The position numbers were made by a program, and so were the translations under genes. Shown piece after piece: positions 63,534 through 64,000 of a DNA stretch of 64,000 nucleotides; the first letter of the stretch is position 1, and every line of letters begins with the position of its first letter. Location of the stretch: positions 3,906,001 to 3,970,000 of the forward strand of contig NZ_CP015749.1 in the NCBI RefSeq assembly GCF_001742145.1, read 5' to 3'. The notes below the pieces were generated by a model. It did no database searches and was not told where the DNA came from. It saw nothing but the letters and a program-made list of their open reading frames with translations. The stretch comes from Pectobacterium parmentieri. Lineage in GTDB: Bacteria > Pseudomonadota > Gammaproteobacteria > Enterobacterales > Enterobacteriaceae.

Positions 63534-64000
63534 ATGCCCGTTATTGCATTGCAAGGAATCCGCGGAGGTGTAGGAACAACCTCGATAACCGCCGCATTGG
63601 GATGGGCTTTCCAACGGCTGGGCGAATCTGCGCTGGTAATTGATTTTTCGCCAGACAATTTGCTACGAATTAACTTTAATATGCCATTTGAACAGCGCCG
63701 CGGCTGGGCACGGGCGGAAGCCGACGGCGCGCCGTGGCAAACCGGTGCCATGCAGTATCTCCCCGGCCTGGATTTTCTGCCGTTTGGTCGCCTGAGCATG
63801 CAGGAAGTCGCCACGCTGCAACAGCATTACCACCAGCACGCCGCACTCTGGCAAAACAATCTAACGCAGCTCAGCGCGGCGGGCCACCACCGCTGGGTAC
63901 TGATCGACGTGCCAGCAGACAATAGTCCGCTCGCGCGCCAGGCGTTAGCTACTGCGAACACCATTTTTCAGGTGGTGGTGGCTGATGCCAACTGCCATTC
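63534..64000 (+). CDS. bcsQ: BcsQ, ParA-like cellulose synthase localisation ATPase, 5' part
   Basis: The first 155 codons of a MinD/ParA-type ATPase; the rest is off the right edge. It starts MPVIALQGIRGGVGTTSITA with the deviant Walker A loop GxRGGVGTT. FSPDNLLRINFNMPFEQRRGWARA and the Walker B-like WVLIDVPADNS follow, all as in E. coli BcsQ. The frame is open to the window end. It is needed for polar localisation and assembly of the cellulose synthase. Confidence 0.94.
   Translation, partial: MPVIALQGIRGGVGTTSITAALGWAFQRLGESALVIDFSPDNLLRINFNMPFEQRRGWARAEADGAPWQTGAMQYLPGLDFLPFGRLSMQEVATLQQHYHQHAALWQNNLTQLSAAGHHRWVLIDVPADNSPLARQALATANTIFQVVVADANCH

Overview
The window looks like a chromosomal segment of a soft-rot enterobacterium, most likely Pectobacterium. 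This is inferred from gene order, from proteins close to but distinct from their E. coli orthologues, from a KdgR-type operator in front of kdgK, from several methyl-accepting chemotaxis proteins (MCPs), and from canonical 127-bp ERIC repeats. No 16S rRNA or species marker is present, so the genus is an inference.

Layout. (1) 1-2600: the 5' part of an AT-rich DUF4132/HEAT-repeat gene running off the left edge, then a decayed HicA-like toxin fragment. (2) 2621-5550: the Cpx envelope-stress locus, with cpxP and its 3'-derived sRNA CpxQ divergent from cpxRA across a perfect CpxR box. (3) 5659-10694: an uncharacterised exported-protein pair (724-aa repeat protein plus DUF3142), trmL, a small Gln-rich exported protein and an AEC-family transporter. 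(4) 10752-16190: an ERIC element and the ugpBAECQ glycerol-3-phosphate operon, headed by an 11-bp-phased array of PhoB half-sites and carrying a long hairpin between ugpE and ugpC. (5) 16272-33523: a block lying between ugpB and livF, genes that are adjacent in E. coli. It holds a ParDE toxin-antitoxin pair, an orphan TacA antitoxin with a decayed TacT start, the ygbI-ltnD-otnK-otnC-otnI-ygbN four-carbon sugar acid (threonate/tetronate) locus, four tandem MCP genes and an aminotransferase. (6) 33588-38529: livJHMGF for branched-chain amino acid uptake. (7) 38935-53000: the conserved panM, rpoH, ftsXEY, rsmD, yhhL, DUF1820, yhhN, zntA, tusA, yhhQ, dcrB, yhhS, yhjD run. rpoH has a sigma-E promoter and yhhQ has a preQ1-I riboswitch over its ribosome binding site. 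(8) 53084-64000: kdgK, yhjJ, dctA, a yhjK homologue without an EAL domain, and the cellulose locus bcsGFE divergent from bcsRQ, which runs off the right edge.

Functional themes are envelope stress (Cpx, sigma-E to rpoH), phosphate and carbon scavenging (ugp, ltn/otn, kdgK, dctA, liv), chemotaxis toward nutrients (four MCPs with CheR/CheB tethers), queuosine salvage (yhhQ) and cellulose modification (BcsG phosphoethanolamine transferase, BcsE c-di-GMP receptor).

I found no CRISPR array, rRNA, tRNA, prophage or intact insertion sequence. Nothing here is clearly a new defence or biosynthetic system. The most useful unusual items are the mosaic ERIC between the divergent bcs operons, the preQ1 riboswitch, the PhoB array, the ugpE-ugpC hairpin, the orphan TacA with its toxin stub, the EAL-less yhjK, the 15-residue Cys repeats of ZntA, and the uncharacterised 724-aa/DUF3142 pair.
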